A stretch of 64,000 nt of DNA from G965279335 sp965279285 (GCA_965279285.1 OZ257148.1:930001-994000), one strand, 5' to 3'; positions 46,521 to 55,900 are shown, counted from the stretch's first letter. Translations and numbers: made by a program. The notes: generated from the sequence alone by a model not told the origin.

Positions 46521-47613
46521 CTAAGCCGTTTTGAGCATGTTAATTGACTCTGCAAGCTTCATCATATCAATTTCCATTGGCTGTTCATCCTGGAAAGTGT
46601 AGAAACCATAAAGATTAATATTAATCCACGCAACAGGTGATATGTATTTGAGCGCCTCAATTAATTTATTATTTCCTTCTTTTTGTAGTTTCTCAAGCAG
46701 CGCATTTAATAATTTTGCATTGTAATAAATCATGCAGTTTGCCAGCAGGCGAGCACATTCATTCCACATCTCAATTTCTTGCGCGTTTTTGCCACGGAAC
46801 TTTTGCCCATGTACATTGGCAATAGCGCGCCGAAGCTTATGATATGATTCACCGCGGTTTAATGCGCGCCGTACATTTTTTCGTATCACGGGGTCATTAA
46901 TAGATTTCAGAAAATAAATGCTCATCAAGATTTTATCATATTCCCATAAGGCTTCCTTTGTTTTGTTTTTTCGTTTGTGTGAACTTAATTTACTGACAAT
47001 CAGATGCTGCGATGTCTCGCCAAGCAATAATGATGCAATAATACGCTGAATATTATCCCATTCTGCTTTGATGTGTTTTTTATTCGTTTGATGTTGCGGC
47101 TTGATCAATAAATCTTTGTACTGCTTTAATGGACTAAAACCGCAGAGTGTCTGGGACTTATGACTAATACGCTTAAAGTGTGGTGCAAATTGTTTATCGA
47201 TAAAATCAAGAATTGCAAAATTTACTTGATTAATTGAATGCCCATCACCGGATAACCAATTAATATCGATATTACTGGTAATATTGTACAAAATATCAAA
47301 CAGAAAATGGCTTTCGTGGTGATTAGCACTGATTATTTTTGAATTAACTGGAATGTGGTTAGCGCACAATGTATAAGCAACAACACCACGGTTGACGCCA
47401 AAATATTTGCTGGAGTATCGTGCAATAAAACAGTTCAAGCGGGTTTCATATTTTTGTCCGTCCACACTGCCATGGATATAATCATCATGAATATTTCAGT
47501 ACTTAAAAATAGGCAAATCAGCGATAGCATTGGTGATAAGATCGTTTGCATCCCGTAATGTTTCAAGGCGCATGAAATTTTTCATTTGTGTATACATCTG
47601 GTGGTAAGCAGAT
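46521..47613 (-). pseudogene. Tn3-family transposase TnpA, C-terminal fragment with an internal stop
   Basis: The open part (46521-47465) begins DGQKYETRLNCFIARYSSKY and contains SGDGHSINQVNFAILDF (DDE residue), the Glu-containing NRGESYHKLRRAIANVHGQK and RLLANCMIYYNAKLLNALLE, all typical of TnpA. Upstream the same frame continues as DQSAYHQMYTQMKNF...NIHDDYIHGSVDGQK but is cut by a TGA at 47496-47498, where relatives have Trp. The N-terminal 600 or more residues are missing; the IS3-type element begins at 47614. Confidence 0.85.
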
Positions 47614-47641
47614 TGATCTTGCCCCACCTTTGTAGACACAG

Positions 47642-48430
47642 CTATGCGACATTTCTCAGCTGATTCTCAAACACCATTGGTGCAATTGAACCAATAGAGG
47701 AGTGCCGGCGAACCCGATTATAATACACTTCAATATACTGAAAAACACTTTGTTTAGCGCTTTCTCTTGTTTTATATCGTTCACTATAAATTAATTCAGT
47801 TTTAAGAGTATGAAAAAAACTTTCTGCACAAGCATTGTCCCAGCAGTTACCTTTGCGGCTCATGCTGCAGATAAGGCCATATTCTTTCAATATTTTCTGA
47901 TAATCCTCAGAACAATATTGGCTGCCACGATCTGAATGACAAAGTACACCGCGCGGAAACCCGCGTCGCCATAACGCCATCATAAGCGCATCGCATATCA
48001 ATTCACGCGTCATGGTAGGCTGAATAGACCAACCAATGACAGCCCTTGAATACAGATCAATAATAGCGGCTAAACATAGCCATCCTTCGTCTGTCCAAAT
48101 ATAAGTGATGTCGCCAACCCATTTTTGATTAGGTCCAGTAGTGCTGAAATCACGATTAAGTAAATTAGCAGCAATGGGTAAGTTATGATTTGAATCTGTT
48201 GTTACTTTAAATTTTTTCTTTCCTTTAGCTTTTAATCCAAGAGAGGTCATTCTGCGATAAACTCTATTTTTTCCGCATGTTTCACCTTGCTCATGCAGCT
48301 CATTAGTGATACGCGGATGTCCATATCGACTATGATGACGATTAAAAATATCTACTATTTTTTTTATCCAGTGACTCATTGGAAAGACTTTTCTTACTAG
48401 GTTTGCGATTAAGCCAAGCGTAGTAACCAC
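47642..48430 (-). CDS. IS3 transposase OrfB, DDE part (frame-shifted N-terminus)
   Basis: 262 residues with HHSRYGHPRITNELHEQG, the catalytic Asp in WVGDITYIWTDEGWLCLAAI, the second Asp in GVLCHSDRGSQYCSEDYQ, and Glu in NACAESFFHTLKTELI. These are the IS3 DDE motifs. The normal N-terminus (FIKENEANFSIKRMCNMFSI, ERSGYYAWLNRK) is encoded upstream in another frame. The two join at a run of eight T's (48358-48365), so OrfB carries a 1-nt shift and is probably inactive unless slippage occurs. Confidence 0.8.
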   Translation of the reverse strand: MVTTLGLIANLVRKVFPMSHWIKKIVDIFNRHHSRYGHPRITNELHEQGETCGKNRVYRRMTSLGLKAKGKKKFKVTTDSNHNLPIAANLLNRDFSTTGPNQKWVGDITYIWTDEGWLCLAAIIDLYSRAVIGWSIQPTMTRELICDALMMALWRRGFPRGVLCHSDRGSQYCSEDYQKILKEYGLICSMSRKGNCWDNACAESFFHTLKTELIYSERYKTRESAKQSVFQYIEVYYNRVRRHSSIGSIAPMVFENQLRNVA

Positions 48431-48505
48431 TTCGTTCTATTGAAAACATGTTACACATCCTTTTAATACTAAAATTAGCTTCGTTTTCTTTTATAAATAC
48501 ATACT

Positions 48506-48823
48506 TTACTTTTGGTGCTGAGCAAAGTATGCCGCCGCTTTTTTTAATATTTCTCTTTCCTCCCTCGTGTGTGCTAACTCTTTATGTAACCTGCGATTTT
48601 CTTCGATCAATGCAGCCATAGTTTGACGGTTATCTGGCTCACTCCTCGCTGGTTTCTGTTCCGCATTATACTTTAACTGATTTGTCCATGTGTGCAGCGT
48701 AGCAACCGGTATACCTAGCTCTGTTGCTGTCTTTGAAAGAGACGGGGATTTTAGCGCTAAATTAACTGACTCTTGTTTAAATTCTTTTGTGTACTTTCTG
48801 CTCTTTCGTTCCATTTTAAACAC
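48506..48823 (-). CDS. IS3 transposase OrfA
   Basis: 105 residues: helix-turn-helix KYTKEFKQESVNLALKSPSL, then TATELGIPVATLHTWTNQLK, followed by a leucine zipper (AALIEENRRLHKELAHTREE) and KKAAAYFAQHQK at the end. The final CAA AAG TAA contains an A-AAA-G sequence, from which a -1 shift would enter the OrfB frame (AAA GTA AAG TAT GTA TTT), the usual IS3 control of transposase production. Confidence 0.88.
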   Translation of the reverse strand: MFKMERKSRKYTKEFKQESVNLALKSPSLSKTATELGIPVATLHTWTNQLKYNAEQKPARSEPDNRQTMAALIEENRRLHKELAHTREEREILKKAAAYFAQHQK

Positions 48824-48882
48824 CTTTTCGTTATTACTCGTAAGTTTAACAAATTAGTGTCTACTTTGCTGGGGCAAGATCA

Positions 48883-49018
48883 TGATGGCCTATTTAGAAA
48901 AAGCCGATCCCGCGCTTCGCAACAATTGCGTGACTTAGCCACGTCCCATGAAATCAAACAAGCGTTGCAAAAAACATTACAGAAAAGCCGCGAATTGGAT
49001 CGGGGCATCGAGCGTTAA
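48883..49018 (+). pseudogene. Unrecognised reading-frame tail, possibly relaxase C-terminus
   Basis: Immediately right of the IS3 element the frame reads RSRASQQLRDLATSHEIKQA, then LQKTLQKSRELDRGIER and stop. The charged helical end and the following membrane-anchored gene suggest a mobilization locus cut by the IS, but I cannot assign a family. Confidence 0.3.
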
Positions 49019-49058
49019 TTTTTTACTTTTTTTACGGATGATTACAGGAGAAAACACA

Positions 49059-49739
49059 ATGAACACCGAACAACAAAATGTATTAACTGAAGAGCAACGC
49101 CTTAACAAAGCGGCTGACCGATTAGAAGGCGTTTTTTATCAATTCAGCGAAGTGCATAAAACTGTTATTTCGCAAGAGCAGATTATTGCTAAACACATGG
49201 GCGAGACCGAGGAGTTAGCTAAGACTCTCAAACAGCACGTTGATCAGTTAGGTTATTTATAGCCCGCGCTGGAAAAAGCTGTGGCGGACGTGATTAAAAA
49301 AACCGTTGCGCAGGCGAGTCAACAAATTGATTTTGCCTTACAAGAAGCCGTAAAAGTTAAGCTTAAAGAAACCGTTGAGCAAATCACCGCGCCTTTAGAG
49401 AACAGCGCACGCCGTGCGACTAATATGCTCAATGAATACGTAAACCACACAGCAAAAGAGGAATGGAAAATGTTGGGGATACTGATAAGTATTAGTGTGT
49501 TATGAGCGGTACTGATTTCTATTATTTTTGTGCGTTGGTTAATGCCAACACCGTTAATGCCCTTAAGCAATGAGGCGTTTAACACCTATATGCACGGGGT
49601 AAAATACGAAGCCTTTTGGCCGAAATTAAACAAACAGGAACGAAAACATTTAGATGATATCGTGACGGGACGAATGGCATTGTCTAATACGGATGACAAC
49701 ACGACAGACAGCAATAATACGGATCAGCAAACCCATTAA
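49059..49739 (+). pseudogene. Mobilization-like membrane-anchored protein, two internal stops
   Basis: One frame of 226 codons begins at ATG 49059 after an ACAGGAG site and continues to 49739. It is broken by TAG at 49260 and TGA at 49503. The parts read in order: a helical coiled-coil (LNKAADRLEGVFYQFSEVHK), an ALQEAVKVKLKETVEQI helix, one membrane segment (GILISISVL-stop-AVLISIIFVRW) and a polar tail. Such proteins accompany plasmid or ICE mobilization genes, but the family is not identified. The TGA sits where Trp would fit. Probably dead. Confidence 0.5.
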
Positions 49740-50144
49740 ACATTATTTAAGATGATTTATGACAAACGATCCGCACAAACCAAAAAATGATAAGCTTCAA
49801 ATGGCGACATTTTCAACTGGCGTGGCTGATGGGATATTTTGTGCACATGGACGGAAAACCGTCGACTCGTTATTTTAGAATACGATGCGCCGTGCGTACA
49901 AATGTATATGGAATATGGGCATAAGTTCTTAAATACGTTGAGATTTTTCAAGAAGAAAAATAAGTGATTATCACACAGGATCAATATTCAAACGCTTACA
50001 ACTTAAGCGATTGCTTACACGGCTATGAGACATTAGCTATTTAAAGCCTCTGCTTCATTTCAATATACTGACAAGGGAGACAGATATAAGCGCAAAAATA
50101 GTTATGGTTGTTCACATTCAACTTTACATCAAGGAGAGATTGTT
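49740..50144. other. Degenerate intergenic stretch and leader of the toxin-like operon
   Basis: Short decayed frames only, for example ENRRLVILEYDAPCVQMYME near 49852-49920, with stops before and after. From about 50060 it is the leader of the next operon, with a possible TATACT at about 50072 and a strong AAGGAG at 50132. No intact gene is supported. Confidence 0.5.
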
Positions 50145-51422
50145 ATGTTTTCACTACAGTTAAGAAGAAAATTAGCTAATTCCACTGTTAGATTAGGCCG
50201 TGCTGTTCCAACTGTAGCAAAGCATCCCACTTCTTTTTTTAAACTCGCTGGTGCGACTGTAAGAAAATTCGCCAGCGAAGCAAAAGCTAATAATACTAAT
50301 ATTCCACAAATTCTGCCCTGGAAAGGTGTATTTAAAGATGCATGCTTTGTCAAAGAAATTGATCGTTTAATGGCAATACATAGCTTACCAAGATTCCCCA
50401 ACAGAAATTATTTCAAACCCTTTGAATATTCTTGGCGAGAGGGTTTTGGTAAAAAAATGAAACATGTTCGTGAAGGTTGGGTTTCTGTTTTTGAAGGAAT
50501 GGGAGCATTGCGATTAGATTGGCGCAATCTACCAAATGGTTTAACTCTTGAAGGAAGTGGCAAATTCCCAGTAATTGAAAAAGTTGGCCTTATTGGAACC
50601 GCACAAGGCAGTCATTGGAAAAAACATGATTTATGGCCTTATTCAAAACCTGTTAGCAGTACAGATGAAGTACTTTGTTACTATAGGCTTAATACAAGTA
50701 GTGGAAAAGTAGATGATGATTTAGGAATATGGGGTGCAGATACTCCTGAAGGAATGCCGCTTGATATTGTACGTACAGCAAAAGAAAGTGTTGAAGCACT
50801 AGGTGCTCAAGCAAGTGAATTTGCAATAAAACAGCTAGAACAAACAACAGATCAGCATGCTATGTTTACTGCACTGGCAAATGTATTGTTACTTAATAAA
50901 TTAGATCAATGTATCCCACGTTATTTTAACTATCAAAATACACGATTTCCTACACATGGCTGGGCTAGTTATATTTTATTTGATGGTATTTATGTTGATG
51001 TAACAAGAAAACAACTTGATATTCGCATTAAAGAACTTGGCTTAGGACTTACTGTTTTATTAAGGGATACGTGGCCAGTCACAATTCGCGCTAATATCAG
51101 TGGAGATATACTAATTAACTCTGATCTCACCATAACTCATAACTTAAAGTGGACAGGACCTTATAATGGAGTACCTATTGAACATAGGCTGGATTTTTCT
51201 CGCTATATTCCACGTTCTGTACCAATAGGTAGAAGAATAAATTGGGATACTGAAATGTCAGGTACTGTAGCAGCACTTAGTAATAATTTTCAGAAAAATG
51301 TTCCGCATTTTATTGAGGTTGGATTGTTGCCGTCATTAAACATAGCACGCCAACTTAGTTTAGATTCTTCATTGACATTAGACAATAGAGAAAGAATTTC
51401 TTTCGTTCTTGCACCTAAGTAA
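50145..51422 (+). CDS. Unknown 425-aa protein with mitochondrial-presequence-like N-terminus
   Basis: The family is not recognised. Residues 1-44 contain ten basic and no acidic residues with Ser/Thr/Ala/Leu between (MFSLQLRRKLANSTVRLGRA ... VRKFAS). This looks like an amphipathic mitochondrial targeting sequence with a possible cleavage site near residue 43. The rest is a mixed alpha/beta protein with LRLDWRNLPNGLTLEGSGKF and a region rich in beta strands at the C-terminus (LTVLLRDTWPVTIRANISGD), with some resemblance to repeated strands. A strong AAGGAG precedes the ATG. The gene is 39 bp upstream of the deaminase-like gene and is surely co-transcribed. Confidence 0.75.
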   Translation: MFSLQLRRKLANSTVRLGRAVPTVAKHPTSFFKLAGATVRKFASEAKANNTNIPQILPWKGVFKDACFVKEIDRLMAIHSLPRFPNRNYFKPFEYSWREGFGKKMKHVREGWVSVFEGMGALRLDWRNLPNGLTLEGSGKFPVIEKVGLIGTAQGSHWKKHDLWPYSKPVSSTDEVLCYYRLNTSSGKVDDDLGIWGADTPEGMPLDIVRTAKESVEALGAQASEFAIKQLEQTTDQHAMFTALANVLLLNKLDQCIPRYFNYQNTRFPTHGWASYILFDGIYVDVTRKQLDIRIKELGLGLTVLLRDTWPVTIRANISGDILINSDLTITHNLKWTGPYNGVPIEHRLDFSRYIPRSVPIGRRINWDTEMSGTVAALSNNFQKNVPHFIEVGLLPSLNIARQLSLDSSLTLDNRERISFVLAPK

Positions 51423-51461
51423 GGTATTAAATCCAGTTAAATTTTTATTAAGGAGGTTAAA

Positions 51462-53774
51462 ATGTTAGGAAACTCACCGCATGCTTTATCTACGACAACA
51501 ACCAATAGTAAAAAACCAGATGCTAAAGAATTGAGTAAATTTCGAGAAAAAGAGGTTGAATGGTGGGAATCTATTCTCCATTATGCTCCAGGCACATTGA
51601 AGAAATTAACTCCACTAACTTCTCCAGCATTACTACGTGATCATAAGCTTACTCATGGCTCCGTACTTATGGTTGAACCTTTTACTTTTACTTGGGTATT
51701 AGCTTCACTTGCAGCGGGTGCAATAGCTTGGGTAGGTGGTAAAATTATGGATAACGTTTTTGGTAATAGAAATGATCAAATATTTGATATCTTAACACAT
51801 GCCATCGAAAAGATTATTGATAAACGATTTACTGAACATGAAATAGCTGATCTAGGAACATTTATTTCTAATATTACTGGTAATTTGCGTGTATTTAATA
51901 ATACACCTAATCAAGCCCGTATTGATGAAGCAATAACTCAAACAATAAACGCAGAAAGCTACATTAGTAATTTTTTTAAAGAAGAAAGAGAAGTACTAGT
52001 CTATAGATATAAAGTGGTTTTAGGTATGTTGACACTACAAGCACATCAAACTCAAATGAAGTATTGGTATGATGAAGGAGTAAGAACTAATCAGAATGAT
52101 CTTATTGTCCGATCATATGGAGAAATTAATAATATATTGAAGGTTATTAGTACTTATGCTACTGGCTATTTATCACAATGCTGGGTGTCATGGAATGCGA
52201 AGCGCTTTAGTGAATTATTTAAAATTCCATTTGTCTCGAACTGGTATTATGGTTTTGAAGGTAATGGAATTGATACAGGTACATCAAATAAGGATGAAGC
52301 AATACGTGTGTTAGAAAACCACAAAGAAAAAGAATTTTTTAAGCTGCGTGACGAACATATTGTTCCTGTTGTTAATGAATTTATATTTCCTTTAATTAGA
52401 CAGAAAATTTTTTTGGAAACTTTAAGTCAAGTATTTAATGAGATAAAAAAACGTCCTCCGAATTACTATGAAATTAAAGAGTATGCAGAATTAATCGATG
52501 TCAACAGCCGATCGTTGTATGGCAACGATTGGGATCAAGCAGAAAAGTTAATGCGTGATAAACTTAATGCGACGTTAACTCACACATTAGATGAAAAATT
52601 AATTGCAAGACATCCTGTGACGGTTATTGGTACAGCAGCAAACAGTTTAATATCTTCTGCTCCACGTATTACAGCGGCAGCAAGTGCTAGTATAGCTCTA
52701 GAAGAAGACTCAACTGAAATAACAGCTGTATTACCATTACATAAATTACAGCGGGAGATTACTGCTAGTACTAAGATAATAGATGCAGGATTAATATTAT
52801 TAGTTTTTAATTATTTGGGCTTTGGCAACACTGTGTCTAATACTACTGTTCCTGCTTCAATTACTTTGTCAACGGAAATTGAACCGAAAGATATTGTTCT
52901 TGATGAAGAACAAATAGAAAGACATGTAATATTTTCTCTCTGTTTAATGAAGATTACTGTCGCCTACTGGAACGGCAATAAATATGGTACTGAGCATACA
53001 TATCCTTTAAATCCGTCGAGCCAAGAAATATCTTCTATAAACCCTTTAAATTTAGGCAAGGGAAGTTATTTGGGCCACAATATAGCTAGCTTTGCGGTCA
53101 CAAAAGGCGGGAAAATATTGGATTTTGATTTTAATCACAATGAAGTATTTAACAGTTCAATTGAGCATGCAGAGTCACGGCTAATGAGAAGAGTGTTTTC
53201 ATTAACACAAGCTTATACTAGCTGGAATGCCCCGGATGATAAGTCCGAGAATGAAAAACCATTAAAATATGGAAATATGTTGAAAGAAGCAACCGTGTAC
53301 ACCACATTAGAATCTTGTACACAGTGTACGGGTGTTATGAATCTAGGTAATGTCGAATCCGTTGTTTATTTACAAACTGATCCAGGAATGAACAAAATTG
53401 GCAACTTGGTTTGGAATCTAACTAAAGGACAAAATGAGCAAAAAGGCCCCAAACCCATTGAGGCAAGACGTTTCCGTTTCTTTTATCAAGAACAATTAGA
53501 CAAAGAATATGATGTGTTTAAAAGAGCACAAAAGGATTCAAAAGGAGAGCCTCTTGTAGTACCTGCTACTGGCAGCACTGGAATAAAGTCATATTCAGAC
53601 TCCATAACATCTTTTCTATGTACAAAAAAAGCTTTTAGTATATTTGCAGCAGCTGCAACTGATTTCGACGAATATCAAGTAGTCTCTGAGAAAAACAAAG
53701 CAATACTGACAGAAGCAAAAGATTTCGCAGAATATGCTATTTCTAGAGGAAATAGAGCAACTCCACACAAATAA
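51462..53774 (+). CDS. Putative toxin/effector: Cry-like helical N-region and C-terminal zinc deaminase domain
   Basis: 770 residues after an AAGGAGG site. Residues about 75-250: a hydrophobic glycine-rich segment (LASLAAGAIAWVGGKIMDNV), then long helices (DILTHAIEKIIDKRF; VLGMLTLQAHQTQMKYWYDE; ISTYATGYLSQCWVSWNAK). The layout resembles the delta-endotoxin pore domain; this is inference from pattern only. Residues about 540-660 carry a cytidine-deaminase-type zinc site: His569-Ala-Glu571 (SIEHAESRLMRR) and Cys619-x-x-Cys622 in TTLESCTQCTGVMNL, as in nucleic-acid and nucleotide deaminases. A middle segment (about 395-470) is Ala/Ser/Thr-rich. It could be a translocated DNA/RNA-modifying effector. 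No immunity gene is evident downstream. Confidence 0.72.
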   Translation: MLGNSPHALSTTTTNSKKPDAKELSKFREKEVEWWESILHYAPGTLKKLTPLTSPALLRDHKLTHGSVLMVEPFTFTWVLASLAAGAIAWVGGKIMDNVFGNRNDQIFDILTHAIEKIIDKRFTEHEIADLGTFISNITGNLRVFNNTPNQARIDEAITQTINAESYISNFFKEEREVLVYRYKVVLGMLTLQAHQTQMKYWYDEGVRTNQNDLIVRSYGEINNILKVISTYATGYLSQCWVSWNAKRFSELFKIPFVSNWYYGFEGNGIDTGTSNKDEAIRVLENHKEKEFFKLRDEHIVPVVNEFIFPLIRQKIFLETLSQVFNEIKKRPPNYYEIKEYAELIDVNSRSLYGNDWDQAEKLMRDKLNATLTHTLDEKLIARHPVTVIGTAANSLISSAPRITAAASASIALEEDSTEITAVLPLHKLQREITASTKIIDAGLILLVFNYLGFGNTVSNTTVPASITLSTEIEPKDIVLDEEQIERHVIFSLCLMKITVAYWNGNKYGTEHTYPLNPSSQEISSINPLNLGKGSYLGHNIASFAVTKGGKILDFDFNHNEVFNSSIEHAESRLMRRVFSLTQAYTSWNAPDDKSENEKPLKYGNMLKEATVYTTLESCTQCTGVMNLGNVESVVYLQTDPGMNKIGNLVWNLTKGQNEQKGPKPIEARRFRFFYQEQLDKEYDVFKRAQKDSKGEPLVVPATGSTGIKSYSDSITSFLCTKKAFSIFAAAATDFDEYQVVSEKNKAILTEAKDFAEYAISRGNRATPHK

Positions 53775-53823
53775 ATGTCAACAACAACCTACGATTTTAC
53801 TGCGTAAGTTATATTTGTCTGTT

Positions 53824-53851
53824 CATTGCACAAACGGCCGTTTGTGCAATG
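53824..53851 (+). terminator. Terminator of the toxin-like operon
   Basis: A perfect 28-bp palindrome (CATTGCACAAACGG and CCGTTTGTGCAATG) 50 bp after the stop, followed by a run of seven T's at 53860-53866. It can act in both directions. The stretch 53867-54172 is AT-rich, with a possible IS66 end near 54091 (GTAAATTAAAGTTCG) and nothing else. Confidence 0.75.
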
Positions 53852-54172
53852 AAATACCGTTTTTTTAAAAACCCTATTTTTATCAGCCCTGACGCATCAG
53901 TTATAAAAAACCCTTCAATTTTTATATAAACAATAAAAGTATCTGTTCAGCACAAATAAAGCTTGACACGTTTTTTTCTATATTTTTCTCAATTTTATTC
54001 CCATCAAACCACATCAAATTTCCTTCACGATAACGCCGGCTCCGCATGCACACCGATATAAATTTATTAACAAGCATCAAGCAGAGGGCTGTAAATTAAA
54101 GTTCGTTATAATGCGTTTATGGAGCTAAAAATTCAAATTTAAAACTCATGATATGATCATCGCACTGCCCAA

Positions 54173-54335
54173 TTGGATGTTGTGATGAAAATAGAACATA
54201 TTGATGTTAATAAAACGCTTGAAGATGCGCGCGCGTTATTAGCAAATGAAAAGAATATTTCTCCTGCTTTTAAATCCGTCATGGAAGTTTTATTTCTTGT
54301 TATCACTTTACTAATGAATCGTTTTAATCTTAATA
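54173..54335 (+). pseudogene. IS66-type transposase, N-terminal fragment
   Basis: MKIEHIDVNKTLEDARALLA, then SVMEVLFLVITLLMNRFNLN followed by S, resembles the N-terminus of IS66-family TnpC, which continues LNSKNS-KPPS. Here it breaks exactly at that point and passes into an IS1634 sequence. About 50 residues remain. Confidence 0.55.
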
Positions 54336-55241
54336 GCAAAAGATGTACGTTACCAGCATTTTGAATATTCACCGAAAGATAAACAAGAAAGATGGCTGTT
54401 AGTTCGATCTGAACCTGCATTTAAAAGAGAAAATGACACTTTTTTAAGAAAACATGAAAGGATTTTTGATGAGTTACAAAAATTATTATGGCATTGTTCG
54501 TGCCAACAATTTAATTGCGAAGAAGACGCGAAGAAAGCCATTGAAAAAATAATTCGATCAAAGAAGCATTTTTATAATGTAGATTACGATGTGATTAAAT
54601 TGCCACAATACAATAGCAAAGGTCGGCCTGCTAAAAACCAGGATCCTAATTGTTTTTCCTATCAAATAAAAATCACCGGCCTATCAAGTGATTTGACAAA
54701 AATAGCTGAAAAAAGAGACACCCTCGGTCGATTTATATTAGCAACAAATGTGTTAGACAAAAAAATAATATCGAATGAATCAATGCTAATAGATTATAAA
54801 GATCAAAGTGAAATCGAAAGAGGATTTCGCTTCATAAAAAATGATACATTTGGCTTGGATGAGGTATACCTAAAAAAACCAGAAAGGATTGGTGCGTTAA
54901 TGGCAGTGATGACGCTTTGTTTATTGGTATATGGGCTCACACAATATCGCTTACGTGATGCGCTACAACGTAATAATGAGGTGCTGCCGGATCAAAAAAG
55001 AAAACCAACGAGCAAGCCAACATTGTTATGGATATTCACATTATTTTCCTCAGTCACTATGATTAACCTGCAAGACACAGGCAGCAATAAGCGAATCGTG
55101 CTGAATTTAAATTCATTCCATCAAAAAGTCATATTGCTATTGGGAGGCTCAGCTAGAAAAATATATCTGTTGCCGGACACACTGAATCTACAAGATATCG
55201 TATTAAATCAAAAAAATTGGCTTAGGTGGTGCGGAATGTGA
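54336..55241 (+). pseudogene. IS1634-family transposase, C-terminal half
   Basis: Read from AKDVRYQHFEYSPKDKQERW through SEPAFKRENDTFLRKHERI, DTLGRFILATNVLDKKIISN, the catalytic SEIERGFRFIKN and KKPERIGALMAVMTLCLLVY. These are IS1634 signatures. The first 250-300 residues with the earlier Asp residues are missing. The last few residues (WLRWCGM) run into the truncated Abi_2 gene on the opposite strand, so both ends are junctions. An open frame from 54591 could give 216 residues but would not be active. Confidence 0.8.
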
Positions 55242-55847
55242 GAGCCATGATTCCATAACCTTATAACTTATTCCAAAATCATTACATATAATTTTTTGAT
55301 CTTCACGATCCTTTAAATGAGAAAAAATCATTGACCATGATCCAAGTGATAACACCTCTGCCACCATCCATATAGCAGGTAATACCGGCGTACTATACTT
55401 GTTGTAATAGTGTTTAATAAATCTTTCGTTGGTTTGCTTTTTAATAGATTGAATTAAGTTATCGTGTTTGAATTTCGAGATGAACAAACGCTTATCTAAA
55501 TACCAATGCGCATTTTGATATTTTAACCCCATCTCATTGGTAATCACTGTTCGAACAGCAATTTCAATACGCTCTATGGCGTTAATAACTAACAAACGCA
55601 ATTTTTGATCGAAGATATAACAATCCAAAATCTGTTCAAAAGTCGTGCTCTTACAATACCGTTTTTCGCCATCAGCAATCTCATCTTCAAATTCAATGGC
55701 ATAGCCACAAAATCGATACTAGCTAATATATGAGAGATAGTGACGAGCGGTAGCTTTATCTTGAATAACAATGCCACGAGAAGCTAGCCGCTCTAGTTGT
55801 GCGTCAATCGAAAGGGGTGGTTTTTCAAAAGTGTTTTGGTTATTCAT
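55203..55847 (-). pseudogene. Abi_2/AbiF-like abortive-infection protein, broken
   Basis: From the ATG at 55847: FEKPPLSIDAQLERLASRGI, then ATARHYLSYIS-stop-YRFCGYAIEF, then LRLLVINAIERIEIAVRTVI and PAIWMVAEVLSLGSWSMIFS. This is the Abi_2 pattern. TAG at 55719-55721 replaces the usual Tyr in 'SYYR', and the C-terminus with the conserved RN...H motif is lost where the IS1634 fragment begins. The N-terminal RNA element is still present. Such proteins give phage defence by abortive infection; this copy is almost surely dead. Confidence 0.82.
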
Positions 55848-55854
55848 AGGTAAT

Positions 55855-55900
55855 AAAAAACCCGCTGGGGTGCGCATTGTCAAGAGGCGTAGCGGGTGTT
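55855..55900 (-). ncRNA. abiF-like structured RNA upstream of the Abi_2 gene
   Basis: On the minus strand: CAACACCCGCTACGCC, TCTTGACAATGCGC, ACCCCAGCGGG, then six T's. ACCCGCT pairs with AGCGGGT, giving a terminator-like hairpin with a 24-nt conserved loop, ending 8 bp before the Abi_2 start codon. Position and sequence match my memory of the abiF RNA motif found upstream of AbiF genes. The RNA boundaries are approximate; the rest of 55901-56254 holds no supported gene. Confidence 0.65.

Larger units (their letters stand above)
47614..48882 (-). mobile_element. IS3-family insertion sequence
   Basis: About 1269 bp with inverted ends: TGATCTTGCCCCACCTTTGT at 47614, and TGATCTTGCCCCAGCAAAGT read inwards from 48882, both continuing into AGACAC. 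It carries orfA and orfB on the minus strand in the usual order. I could not find an unambiguous target duplication. Its left flank is the Tn3 fragment. Confidence 0.8.

Noticed and set aside
47496..49505. TGA codons in Trp positions (Tn3 TnpA, mobilization-like gene) suggested code 4 (TGA = Trp).
   Set aside because: All intact genes here use TGA as a real stop (for example alrA-type neighbours, pfaD and LRR regions end normally), and both cases lie in truncated genes; one also has a TAG. Decay explains them.
54591..55241. A 216-residue complete gene for a membrane-like protein.
   Set aside because: The same frame continues upstream to 54336 and is the C-terminal half of an IS1634 transposase.
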